Positions 50,881 to 62,326 of a stretch of DNA of 64,000 nucleotides are shown here, piece after piece; position 1 is the first letter of the stretch, and each line of letters begins with the position of its first letter. The notes beneath the pieces were generated by a model that worked only from the letters and a program-made list of their open reading frames with translations, was not told the origin of the DNA and ran no database searches. The stretch is from Anaeramoeba ignava. Taxonomy: Eukaryota > Metamonada > Anaeramoebidae. The position numbers were made by a program, and so were the translations under genes. Location: assembly GCA_028826165.1 (NCBI GenBank), contig JAPDFW010000103.1:697501-761500 (forward strand), in the 5' to 3' direction.

Positions 50881-53578
50881 ATTTAAAATAATATTAAATA
50901 ATAAATTTATAATAAAATATTAAATTAAAATATAATTAAATTTTATTATAACTTGATCACTTTAAATTTAAATTATCCAAAAAAAAAAAGAAAGATCAAA
51001 TAAAAATCATTTATATAATTTGAATAAATAGATCTAAACCAATAAATTACTTATAAATATATTATAAAATAATATAAAATATATTAAATAATAAATTTAT
51101 AATAAAATATTAAATTAAAATATATTTAGATTTTTAATATAAATTTTATCTATTTATTTATAATTTGAATAAATAGATCTAAACCAATAAATTACTTATA
51201 AATATATTAAAAATAATATAAAATATATTAAATAATAAATTTATAATAAAATATTAAATTAAAACATATTTAGATTTTAATATAAATTTTATCTTTTTAT
51301 TTATAATTTAAATAAATAGATCTAAATCAATAAATTATTTATAAATATATTAAAAATAATATAAAATATATTAAATAATAAATTTATAATAAAATATTAA
51401 ATCAAAAATATATTTAGATTTTAATATAAATTTTATATATTTATTCATCATTTAAATAAATAGATCTAAACCAATAAATTATTTATAAATATATTATAAA
51501 ATAATATAAAATATATTAAATAATAAATTTATAATAAAATATTAAATTAAAACATATTTAGATTTTAATATAAATTTTATATATTTATTTATAATTTGAA
51601 TAAATAGATCTAAACCAATAAATTATTTATAAATATATTATAAAATAATATAAAATATATTGAATAATAAATTTATAATAAAATATTAAATTAAAATAAA
51701 TTTAGATTTTAATATAAATTTTATCTTTTTATTTATAATTTGAATAAATAGATCTAAATCAATAAATTATTTATAAATATATTATAAAAATATTATAAAA
51801 TATATTTAATAATAAATTTATAATAAAATATTAAATCAAAACATATTTAGATTTTAATATAAATTTTTATATATTTATTCATAATTTGAATAAATAGATC
51901 TAAATCAATAAATTACTTATAAATATATTAAAAATAATATAAAAATATATTTAATAATAAATTTATAATAAAATATTAAATTAAAATATATTTAGATTTT
52001 AATATAAATTTGATATATTTATTCATAATTTAAATAAATAGATTTAAATCAATAAATTATTTATAAATATATTATAAATATTATAAATTATATTGAATAA
52101 TAAATTTATAATAAAATATTAAATCAAAAACATATTTAGATTTTTAATATAAATTTTATATATTTATTTATAATTTAAATAAATAGATCTAAATCAATAA
52201 ATTATTTATAAATATATTAAAAAAATAATATAAAATATATTTAATAATAAATTTATAATATAATATTGAATCAAAATATATTTAGATTTTTAATATAAAT
52301 TTGATATTTTTATTCATCATTTAAATAAATAGATCTAAACCAATAAATTATTTATAAATATATTATAAAATAATATAAAATATATTTAATAATAAATTTA
52401 TAATAAAAATATTAAATCAAAATATATTTAGATTTTAATATAAATTTTATCTTTTTATTCATAATTTAAATAAATAGATTTAAATCAATAAATTACTTAT
52501 AAATATATTATAAAATAATATAAAAATATACTGAATAATAAATTTATAATATAATATTAAATCAAAAATATATTTAGATTTTAATATAAATTTGATATTT
52601 TTATTCATCATTTAAATAAATAGATTTAAATCAATAAATTACTTATAAATATATTATAAAATAATATAAATTATATTAAATAATAAATTTATAATATAAT
52701 ATTAAATCAAAATATATTTAGATTTTTAATATAAATTTGATATATTTATTCATAATTTGAATAAATAGATCTAAACCAATAAATTATTTATAAATATATT
52801 ATAAAATAATATAAAAATATATTTAATAATAAATTTATAATAAAATATTAAATTAAAACATATTTAGATTTTAATATAAATTTGATATTTTTATTTATAA
52901 TTTGAATAAATAGATCTAAACCAATAAATTACTTATAAAATATATTAAAAATAATATAAAATATATTTAATAATAAATTTATAATAAAATATTAAATCAA
53001 AACATATTTAGATTTTTAATATAAATTTGATATATTTATTTATCATTTAAATAAATAGATTTAAATCAATAAATTATTTATAAATATATTAAAAATAATA
53101 TAAAATATATTGAATAATAAATTTATAATAAAATATTAAATCAAAATATATTTAGATTTTAATATAAATTTTATCTTTTTATTCATAATTTAAATAAATA
53201 GATCTAAATCAATAAATTACTTATAAATATATTATAAAATAATATAAAATATACTGAATAATAAATTTATAATATAATATTGAATCAAAATATATTTAGA
53301 TTTTAATATAAATTTGATATTTTTATTCATCATTTAAATAAATAGATTTAAATCAATAAATTATTTATAAATATATTATAAAATAATATAAAATATATTG
53401 AATAATAAATTTATAATAAAATATTAAATTAAAATATATTTAGATTTTAATATAAATTTGATATATTTATTCATCATTTGAATAAATAGATCTAAATCAA
53501 TAAATTATTTATAAATATATTAAAAAATAATATAAAATATATTTAATAATAAATTTATAATAAAATATTAAATTAAAA
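50881..53578. repeat. ~145-bp satellite, about 18 copies
   Basis: The word AAATAGATCT (or AAATAGATTT) recurs with its GAT at 51031, 51176, 51319, 51463, 51607, 51751, 51897, 52041, 52186, 52332, 52477, 52623, 52768, 52913, 53058, 53201, 53345 and 53489. Steps are 143-146 bases. Each unit also carries CAATAAATTA, AATAATAAATTTATAATA and ATATATTTAGATTTT. Copies differ by small substitutions and one-base length changes. The first ~150 bases are more diverged. Confidence 0.93.
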
Positions 53579-53653
53579 TGAATGTTTTTTTTAGTTTTTT
53601 TGTTAATTTTTTTCAAATTTTTTTTTTCATTTTTTTCCTTTTATTTTTGAAAA

Positions 53654-55456
53654 ATGAAACCATTATTTGAATTTTTAGGAAATCAATTCCAACAAGATAT
53701 TGAAGAAGAGTTATTGAATCCAGAAACAGAAACAATTTTTTTTGAACCAGTTATCCTTCGTTCAGTTATTGTTGAAAAATCAACTGTGGATATAAAAGAA
53801 CAAAACAAAACACAAATATTATCAGATTTGGATCGAATAATAAAACAGAAAATCCAAAAATTCATTCCAAAATTTTTTGAAAAACTAACTCAAGTCAAAA
53901 TACAAGAAAAATATCAACTACTTTTTGAATTTTTAAGCATTCTTTCAAAAATTAACAAATTTGAATTGAAGGGTGAATTGCTTATTATTTATCAGCAAGC
54001 ATTAAAAAAACTTCATGGATTTCTATCAAAATACAAATTGCAAAAAAAGGATCAAAATTTCTTGAAAAAAGACACTAATTTATACGAACATTTATTTCAA
54101 CCGTTAATTATTATTAATGATATTCCTCTTTTAGTTATTTTACTCAAAAACGACATTTTTTTGGATTGTTTTGTGAAAAATAATCCCGATCAAAAAATTG
54201 CTTTTCAAATCCAAAGAGCATTAAATGAAAAAAATGAAGACGAAAAAAAAATCATTTCAAAAATTCAAAATATTCAGCAAAATTCCCCAAATTATACAGA
54301 AAATATGCAAATGTTTGACAACCAAGAACTGCTTAGTTCGATCCAAATTCTCCAGAAAGAGAAGCAAGATCAAGCAGAAATTATTTTGGGTATGCAGAAA
54401 CAAATTGACGAGTTGCAAAAATCTCAAATGAATATATCTCAGTTTGATCTTTTACAAAACAAACTTGAAAATCTTGAAAGTGTTATTTCGAATCTTAAGA
54501 AAAAAAACAGAAAGAAAGGCAACCGCAAAGGGAAAAAACACAACAAGAATAAAAATCAAGAAAAGAATAAAAAGAATAAAAAGAATAAAAAGAATAAAAA
54601 TCATGAAAAGAATAAAAAGAATAAAAAGAATAAAAACCAAGAAGAGAATAAAAATTCTAATTCTAATTCTAATAAATTTAGTCAAACAAGTTCAGAAAAT
54701 GAAAATGAAAATGAGAATCAAATTGAAAATGATAATGAAATTGATAACGAAATTGATAATCAACCAAGAAGTCGAGGATTATCTCCAAATCCTCAATTTG
54801 AAAACATAAAAGTTGCCATTTTAACACTTGATCATGAAGAAAAACAAAGATATGATTTGATTAAAACACTTGTTTTTGAAGGATTTCATCCAAATAATAT
54901 TGATGATATTTTTTTGGAAAATCAAGAACCTATTGATTTAGTTGATTATCATGTTGTTCTTGTTTATTCTATTGGAGGATCTGAATTAGCAAGAAAAATG
55001 GGAGATTTTTTATATGAAATATCAATTATGGGAATTCCAATTTTGATAATGTTTGGAATTGATGTTAAAGATGCAATTGAAGGAAAATTTTTAGAAATTA
55101 TTCCATATGTTCCAGGTGAACAAATAATTGAAGCAAATCAAAAATTGGGAGAAATACGACAACCAAATCATCCAATTATGAAAGGAATCAATGAAATTAT
55201 TTCTGGTGAAATTTCTTATCATTCTAATATTAAATCAAAAGATGAAAATCAAGTTATTTGTTATTGGAATGATAATATTCCACTTGCTATTGTTGGTAAT
55301 ATTCCAAAAAAAGATGCTTTTGATTTTCATTCACAAATTATGGTTTTAAATTTATTTCCACCTTCTTCTGATTATCTTCAATTTTATTGGTCTGTTTCAA
55401 CTGATGTTGGAAAATTAATTGCAAATTCACTTTTTTATTTAGTTAATAAGAATTAA
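53654..55456 (+). CDS. Helical protein with C-terminal amidotransferase-like module (copy A)
   Basis: The product has 600 residues. The N-terminal ~1-230 is helical with no recognised family. A coiled coil (~235-290), a Lys/Asn-rich run (KNKKNKKNKK) and an EN run follow. Residues ~375-600 form a compact alpha/beta domain: VAILTLDHEEK, DYHVVLVYSIGG, IPILIMFGID, NHPIMKGI, IMVLNLFPPSSDYLQFYW, IANSLFYLV. This pattern (HPIxxG followed by a PPSSD motif and a terminal helix) recalls class I glutamine amidotransferase-like or ThuA-like modules of bacteria; no catalytic Cys is evident, so activity is doubtful. The same module, nearly identical in DNA, ends the next gene. Confidence 0.85.
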   Translation: MKPLFEFLGNQFQQDIEEELLNPETETIFFEPVILRSVIVEKSTVDIKEQNKTQILSDLDRIIKQKIQKFIPKFFEKLTQVKIQEKYQLLFEFLSILSKINKFELKGELLIIYQQALKKLHGFLSKYKLQKKDQNFLKKDTNLYEHLFQPLIIINDIPLLVILLKNDIFLDCFVKNNPDQKIAFQIQRALNEKNEDEKKIISKIQNIQQNSPNYTENMQMFDNQELLSSIQILQKEKQDQAEIILGMQKQIDELQKSQMNISQFDLLQNKLENLESVISNLKKKNRKKGNRKGKKHNKNKNQEKNKKNKKNKKNKNHEKNKKNKKNKNQEENKNSNSNSNKFSQTSSENENENENQIENDNEIDNEIDNQPRSRGLSPNPQFENIKVAILTLDHEEKQRYDLIKTLVFEGFHPNNIDDIFLENQEPIDLVDYHVVLVYSIGGSELARKMGDFLYEISIMGIPILIMFGIDVKDAIEGKFLEIIPYVPGEQIIEANQKLGEIRQPNHPIMKGINEIISGEISYHSNIKSKDENQVICYWNDNIPLAIVGNIPKKDAFDFHSQIMVLNLFPPSSDYLQFYWSVSTDVGKLIANSLFYLVNKN

Positions 55457-55600
55457 CAAAACAAAACAACAAACAAAACAAAAAACAAAACAAAACAGAA
55501 AAAAAAATTTTTCTTTTAATTAAAAAAATGGAATCGTTCAAATAAAAAATAAGAAAATTTTTATTTTCATTTTTTTTTTTCAATTCAAAACAAAAACAAT

Positions 55601-55683
55601 TATAAAAGGAAAAATATAAAAGGAAAAATATAAAAGGAAAAATATAAAAGGAAAAATATAAAAGGAAAAATATAAAAGGAAAA
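55601..55683 (+). repeat. Six 14-bp TATAAAAGGAAAAA repeats abutting a start codon
   Basis: Copies start at 55601, 55615, 55629, 55643, 55657 and 55671, and the last runs into ATG 55684. Each has a TATAAAA core. The array may be a promoter feature or a simple repeat in the leader; nothing in the sequence decides. Confidence 0.85.
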
Positions 55684-58209
55684 ATGGAAAACAAAAAACA
55701 CAAAAAAAGCAAAAACAAAACTCATAAAAAGAAAAATAAATCAAAACAGAAAGAGAAAGAAAAAGAAAAAGAAAAAGAAAACGAAACAACGGAAACAGAA
55801 GAAATAGAAAAAGAAAATGAAGAAATAGAAAAAGAAAATGAAAAAGAAGAAATAGAAAAAGAAAATGAAGAAAAAGAAAAACCAACAAAAATGTTAATAA
55901 AAAATTATTCAAATCTACTACATTCTCCAAATAATTTTGCAGATTTCAAATTAATTGTTGGTTCAAATTCTGTAGAAATTCCATGTCATAAAGCAATATT
56001 AAGTTTCCAATGCCCTTTTTTTAAAAAAATTTTAAGAAAACAAGAAACAACAAGTTATTCCTTTGATGATTTTAATCCAAATATTATGATGCTTGTTCTT
56101 GATTTTATTTATACAAGTCAAATCAATTTGCAAATGGAAAATGTTATCCAAGTTTATCTTCTTTCTCAAAAAATTTTACTTGATTTACTTACTCAACAAT
56201 CCCACAATTATATTTTGCAAAATTTGAATGCAGAACTTGTTTTGCAAATATTTCAAAATCAAAACCAAAATTTACTTCAAACCTTTAAAGAGCAAATCGA
56301 TAATTTTATTCGAGATCATTTTAAGGAATTATTGAGATTCAAGGAATTCTCTGATTTACCGTTTAATGATTTAATTGATATTGCCCAAATTGCTTTTCAA
56401 AATCATTATAATTTGAAAACTTTCCGTTTATTGGATTTTTTTCTCAATTTAATTAAATTATTTAAACAACAAGATTTTTCTCTCAAACAAAAAATTGATA
56501 ATAAAAATTTGATTGAAAATTTCTGGGAAAAATATGGAAAACAATTTGAAATAATTAATATAAAAGACAAATACAAGAAAAAAAGGGATCGATTTATTAA
56601 CAAATTAAAAAGAAGACAAAAAAGTATTGATTCAGAAAAACAAAAAGCAAACTTCACACAAAATGAAAACCAAATTCAAAATGAAAATGAAAATGAAAAT
56701 GAAAATCAAAATCAAAATCAAAGTGAAAATGAAAATGAAAACGAAAATCATTCTCATAAATCAAAAAATTCTAAAAGGAGAAATAAAAATGGAAATCAAA
56801 ATGAAAATCATTTTAAGAATTCGGAAATAGTTGAAGAAAATAATGAGAAAAAAAAACTTGGAAAACACAAAAGCAAAAGAAAAAGCAAAAAAGATCAAAA
56901 TCAAGATGAAAATCAAAATCAAAGTGAAGATGAAAATGAAAATAAAAATGAAAGTGAAAATGAAAATCAAGATGAAGATAAAAATGAAGAGGAAAAGAAA
57001 CATAAAAAACTTGGAAAACACAAAAGCAAAAGAAAGAGCAAAAAAGATCAAAATGAAAATGAAAATGAAAATGAAAAACGAAATCATTCTCATAAATCAA
57101 AAAATTCTAAAAGGAGAAATAAAAATGAAGCAAGAAAAAATAGAATAAAATATCCAAATATATATCAATCAGCAAAAATATTAAATTCTAAAACAAATGA
57201 ATCAAAGAAACAAACAAACAATATTCCAAAAAAATTACACAAAACACAAATATTGGTTCATAAGAAAAGTGAAAAAAAACATTCAAATCACGAAAGCGAA
57301 AGAAAGTTGTTAAATCCACAAGATAATCAAAATTCAACAGGAAATAAACACAAGAGCAAACACAGAAAAAAAAAGGAAAATAAAAAATTAAAAAGAGTTA
57401 AATCACATCAAATAACGAAAAGTAAATCAAATCAATTTAGTGAACTGTATAATGAAAATGAAAATGAAAATGAAAATGATAATGAAAATGAAAATGAAAA
57501 TGAAAATGATAATGAAATTGGAAATCGAGGATTATCTCCAAATCCTCAATTTGAAAACATAAAAGTTGCCATTTTAACACTTGATCATGAAGAAAAGCAA
57601 AGATATGATTTGATTAAAACACTTGTTTTTGAAGGATTTCATCCAAATAATATTGATGATATTTTTTTGGAAAATCAAGAACCTATTGATTTAGTTGATT
57701 ATCATGTTGTTCTTGTTTATTCTATTGGAGGATCTGAATTAGCAAGAAAAATGGGAGATTTTTTATATGAAATATCAATTATGGGAATTCCAATTTTGAT
57801 AATGTTTGGAATTGATGTTAAAGATGCAATTGAAGGAAAATTTTTAGAAATTATTCCATATGTTCCAGGTGAACAAATAATTGGAGAAAATCAAAAATTG
57901 GGAGAAATACGACAACCAAATCATCCAATTATGAAAGGAATCAATGAAATTATTTCTGGTGAAATTTCTTATCATTCTGATATTAAATCAAAAGATGAAA
58001 ATCAAGTTATTTGTTATTGGAATGATAATATTCCACTTGTTATTGTTGGTAATATTCCAAAAAAAGATGAATCTGGAAAGCATTCACAAATTATGGTTTT
58101 AAATTTATTTCCACCTTCTTCTGATTATCTTCAATTTTATTGGTCTGTTTCAACTGATGTTGGAAAATTAATTGCAAATTCACTTTTTTATTTAGTTAAT
58201 AAGAATTAA
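55684..58209 (+). CDS. BTB protein with C-terminal amidotransferase-like module (copy B)
   Basis: The product has 841 residues. After a KEKEKE/ENE lead (1-68), BTB spans ~78-180 (FADFKLIVGSNSVEIPCHKA) with BACK-like helices to ~250. A long basic/EN linker (~310-610) contains two to three copies of KKLGKHKSKRKSKKDQN and HSHKSKNSKRRNKN. Residues ~617-841 are the module described for copy A. The two modules differ at about a dozen bases over ~690, including identical stop context (AATAAGAATTAACAAAAC). The BTB half has no counterpart in copy A, so the pair is a domain shuffle. Confidence 0.88.
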   Translation: MENKKHKKSKNKTHKKKNKSKQKEKEKEKEKENETTETEEIEKENEEIEKENEKEEIEKENEEKEKPTKMLIKNYSNLLHSPNNFADFKLIVGSNSVEIPCHKAILSFQCPFFKKILRKQETTSYSFDDFNPNIMMLVLDFIYTSQINLQMENVIQVYLLSQKILLDLLTQQSHNYILQNLNAELVLQIFQNQNQNLLQTFKEQIDNFIRDHFKELLRFKEFSDLPFNDLIDIAQIAFQNHYNLKTFRLLDFFLNLIKLFKQQDFSLKQKIDNKNLIENFWEKYGKQFEIINIKDKYKKKRDRFINKLKRRQKSIDSEKQKANFTQNENQIQNENENENENQNQNQSENENENENHSHKSKNSKRRNKNGNQNENHFKNSEIVEENNEKKKLGKHKSKRKSKKDQNQDENQNQSEDENENKNESENENQDEDKNEEEKKHKKLGKHKSKRKSKKDQNENENENEKRNHSHKSKNSKRRNKNEARKNRIKYPNIYQSAKILNSKTNESKKQTNNIPKKLHKTQILVHKKSEKKHSNHESERKLLNPQDNQNSTGNKHKSKHRKKKENKKLKRVKSHQITKSKSNQFSELYNENENENENDNENENENENDNEIGNRGLSPNPQFENIKVAILTLDHEEKQRYDLIKTLVFEGFHPNNIDDIFLENQEPIDLVDYHVVLVYSIGGSELARKMGDFLYEISIMGIPILIMFGIDVKDAIEGKFLEIIPYVPGEQIIGENQKLGEIRQPNHPIMKGINEIISGEISYHSDIKSKDENQVICYWNDNIPLVIVGNIPKKDESGKHSQIMVLNLFPPSSDYLQFYWSVSTDVGKLIANSLFYLVNKN

Positions 58210-58474
58210 CAAAACAAAAAACAAACAAAACAAACTTTTTCAATAAGAAAATTTAAACGAAATTTATAAAAGCAATTTTAATTTTAATTTTAATTTTAAT
58301 TATAATTTTAATTATAATTTTAATTTTAATTTTAATTTTAATTTTAATTTTGATTTTGATTTTGATTTTAATTTTAATTTTAATTTTAATTTTAATTTTT
58401 AATTTTAATTTAAATTTTAATTTTAATTTGAATTAAATTTTAATTTTAATTTTTTCATTTTTCATTTTAATAAA
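58210..58474. repeat. Spacer with TTTTAA hexamers
   Basis: After a 3' end matching copy A, bases ~58275-58450 are AATTTT words with three GATTTT. It ends in a TCATTTTTCATTTT leader before the zinc-finger gene. Confidence 0.7.
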
Positions 58475-58912
58475 ATGGGAAAAAATAAATATTTTTGTGA
58501 ATATTGTAGAAAAACCTTTACGAACAATCGAGAAATACGAAAACAACATCAACGAAGTTGGTCACATCAACAAAATGTACGAAGACATTACAGACAATAC
58601 AAAATACGACCTGAATCAAAAGAATCAATAAAATTAACTCAAAATGGAATAATAGTAACAAAAACAAAAATAAAAACAAAAACAAAAACAAAAATTGAAT
58701 CGAAAAAACGCAAATCGAATCAAGAAGAAGTTCTTTTTAAAATGAGAAGAACTCAATTACCTCCTTCGTTGAGAAATGACTCTTCTCATTCAAAATCTGT
58801 TGTTGATTGGGGTTGGTCTTCTCTTGATATTCAAAATCACTTGCATTTTTTTCTTCAATTTTCTTTGTTGAAAGTTCGTTTGCAAACTGATTCTTTTATT
58901 AATGCAAATTAG
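58475..58912 (+). CDS. U1-C-type zinc-finger protein, ZMAT5 / U11-U12 20K-like
   Basis: The product has 145 residues. The N-terminus MGKNKYFCEYCRKTF has a C2H2 U1-C-type finger with C8, C11, H25 and H31 (RKQHQRSWSHQ). A basic linker follows, then LPPSLRNDSS and DWGW (~95-113), which resemble the LPPSL and terminal W-G segments of ZMAT5, the 20 kDa protein of the U11/U12 minor-spliceosome snRNP. The CCCH finger of animal ZMAT5 is not seen. An alternative is another U1-C-like finger protein. It is a single exon, and its start follows the TCATTTTTCATTTT leader. Confidence 0.72.
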   Translation: MGKNKYFCEYCRKTFTNNREIRKQHQRSWSHQQNVRRHYRQYKIRPESKESIKLTQNGIIVTKTKIKTKTKTKIESKKRKSNQEEVLFKMRRTQLPPSLRNDSSHSKSVVDWGWSSLDIQNHLHFFLQFSLLKVRLQTDSFINAN

Positions 58913-58984
58913 TTCAATTTAGTTCAATTTAGTTTTGGTTAGTTTTTTATTTTTTATTTTTTATTTTTTATTTAACGTTTTTTT

Positions 58985-61935
58985 CCGTTTTGTTTCAAAT
59001 TTTTTTTTCATTTTTTTTTTCATTTTGTGGTATAATTCAAATTTAATTTTATTTATATTTTTATTTATAATTTTATTTATAATTTAATTTATAATTTAAT
59101 TTATAATTTTATTTATAATTTAATTTATAATTTAATTTATAATTTTATTTATAATTTAATTTATATTTTTATTTATAATTTTATTTATAATTTAATTTAT
59201 AATTTAATTTATAATTTAATTTATATTTTTATTTATAATTTAATTTATAATTTTATTTACAATTCAAATTTAATTTTATTTATAATTTAATTTATTATTT
59301 TATTTATAATTTTATTTATAATTTAATTTATAATTTTATTTATTATTTAATTTATAATTTAATTTATAATTTTATTTATAATTTTATTTATAATTTAATT
59401 TATAATTTTATTTATAATTTTTATTTATAATTTTATTTATAATTTAATTTATAATTTTATTTATAATTTAATTTATAATTTTATTTATAATTTTTATTTA
59501 TTTTTAATTTAATTTATATTTTATTTTTATTTATATTTTTATTTATATTTTTTATTTATAATTTTAATTTTTATTTTAATTTATAATTTAATTTATAATT
59601 TAATTTATAATTTTATTTATAATTTAATTTATAATTTTATTTATAATTTTATTTATAATTTAATTTATAATTTTATTTATAATTTTATTTATAATTTAAT
59701 TTATATTTTTATTAATAATTTAATTTATAATTTAATTTATAATTTTAATTTATAATTTTATTTATAATTTTATTTATAATTTAATTTATATTTTTATTAA
59801 TAATTTAATTTATAATTTAATTATATAATTTAATTTATAATTTTATTTATATTTTAATTTATAATTTTATTTATAATTTTATTTATAATTTAATTTATAA
59901 TTTTATTTATAATTTAATTTATAATTTAATTTATTATTTAATTTATAATTTTATTTATAATTTAATTTATAATTTTATTTTATAATTTTTTTTTATTTAT
60001 ATTTTTATTTATTATATTTTATAATTTTATTTATAATTTAATTTATAATTTTTATTTATAATTTTATTTTATAATTTTATTTATAATTTAATTTATAATT
60101 TTATTTATAATTTTATTTATAATTTTATTTATAATTTAATTTATAATTTTAATTTATAATTTTTATTTATAATTTTATTTATAATTTAATTTATAATTTT
60201 ATTTATTATTTTATTTATAATTTAATTTATAATTTTTATTTATAATTTAATATATAATTTAATTTATAATTTTATTTACAAATTCATTTATAATTTAATT
60301 TATAATTTTATTTATAATTTAATTTATAATTTTATTTATAATTTAATTTATAATTTAATTTATAATTTTATTTATAATTTTATTTATAATTTTATTTATA
60401 ATTTTATTTATTATTTTATTTATAATTTTATTTATATTTTTATTTATAATTTAATTTATAATTTAATTTATGATTTAATTTATAATTTAATTTATAATTT
60501 TATTTATAATTTTATTTATAATTTTATTAATAATTTTATTTATAATTTAATTTATAATTTAATTTATAATTTAATTTATAATTTTATTTATAATTTTATT
60601 TATAATTTAATTTATAATTTAATTTATAATTTAATTTATAATTTTATTTATAATTTAATTTATAATTTAATTTATAATTTTATTTATAATTTAATTTATA
60701 ATTTTATTTATAATTTTATTTATAATTTTATTTATAATTTTATTTATAATTTTATTTATAATTTAATTTATAATTTTATTTATAATTTAATTTATAATTT
60801 TATTTATAATTTAATTTATAATTTAATTTATAATTTAATTTATAATTTAATTTATAATTTTATTTATATTTTTATTTATAATTTTATTTATAATTTTATT
60901 TATAATTTTTATTTATAATTTTATTTATATTTTTATTTATAATTTTATTTATAATTTTTATTTATAATTTTATTTATAATTTTTATTTATAATTTTATTT
61001 ATAATTTTATTAATAATTTTTATTTATAATTTAATTTATAATTTAATTTATAATTTTATTTATAATTTTATTTATAATTTTATTTATTATTTTATTTATA
61101 ATTTTATTTATAATTTTATTTATTATTATATTTATAATTTAATTTATAATTTAATTTATAATTTAATTTATAATTTTATTTATAATTTAATTTATAATTT
61201 AATTTATAATTTTATTTATAATTTTATTAATAATTTTATTTATAATTTTATTAATAATTTTATTTATAATTTAATTTATAATTTAATTTATAATTTAATT
61301 TATAATTTTATTTATAATTTTATTTATAATTTAATTTATAATTTTATTTATAATTTAATTTATAATTTTATTTATAATTTAATTTATAATTTAATTTATA
61401 ATTTTATTTATAATTTAATTTATAATTTTATTTATAATTTTATTTATAATTTTATTTATAATTTTATTTATAATTTAATTTATAATTTAATTTATAATTA
61501 TATTTATAATTTAATTTATAATTTTATTTATAATTTAATTTATAATTTAATTTATAATTTAATTTATAATTTAATTTATAATTTTATTTATATTTTTATT
61601 TATAATTTTATTTATATTTTAATTTATAATTTAATTTATAATTTAATTTATAATTATATTTATAATTTTATTTATAATTTTATTTATAATTTAATTTATA
61701 ATTTTATTTATAATTTTATTTATAATTTTATTTATAATTTTATTTATAATTTTATTTATAATTTTATTTATAATTTAATTTATAATTTTATTTATAATTT
61801 TATTTATAATTTTATTTATAATTTAATTTACAATTTTATTTATGATTTAATTTATAATTTTATTTATAATTTTATTTATAATTTTATTTATAATTTTATT
61901 TATAATTTAATTTATAATTTTATTTATAATTTTGT
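58985..61935. repeat. ~3 kb TTTATAATTTAA/TTTTATTTATAA array
   Basis: Units of 12-13 bases (AATTTAATTTAT, AATTTTATTTAT) alternate irregularly for about 2.9 kb. Variation is mainly TTTAA versus TTTTA. Nothing codes. It is the longest low-complexity block in the window. Confidence 0.93.
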
Positions 61936-62326
61936 AACTTTTTTATTCAATAATCAATTAGAGATTTATTCTGTTTTAATTTTAGAAAGAAAATTAAACA
62001 AGTTTTTATAGTATTATTTTAGTAATGTAAATGTAGGTTGTATTAAATTAGTTATTAAAGCGAATTTTATTTATAATTTTAAAAAAAGAAGAAGAAAAAG
62101 AAAAAGAAGAAAAAAAAGAAGAATAAAAAAAGGGGAAAAATTCACAAAAAGAAAAAAAAAGTTTATTTATTAAACAAATCAACCAATATTCATTTTTTCT
62201 TTCTTACAAATAATACTTTTTTTTTTATTATTATTATTAAAAAATCAATTCCAATTCAAAATTAAAACAATTAAAATTTAATTTAAAAAAAAAAAAAAGG
62301 AAAAAAAAAATTAATAACTATTTATA
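61936..62326. other. Unique AT-rich spacer before ADA2
   Basis: This non-repetitive stretch contains poly-purine (GAAGAAGAAAAAG) and A/T runs. No gene or RNA is seen. It is the likely promoter region if the tentative ADA2 first exon at 62327 is right. Confidence 0.4.

Noticed and set aside
50881-53578. CRISPR-like array
   Set aside because: There are no unique spacers; the whole unit repeats, and the setting is a eukaryotic genome with introns.
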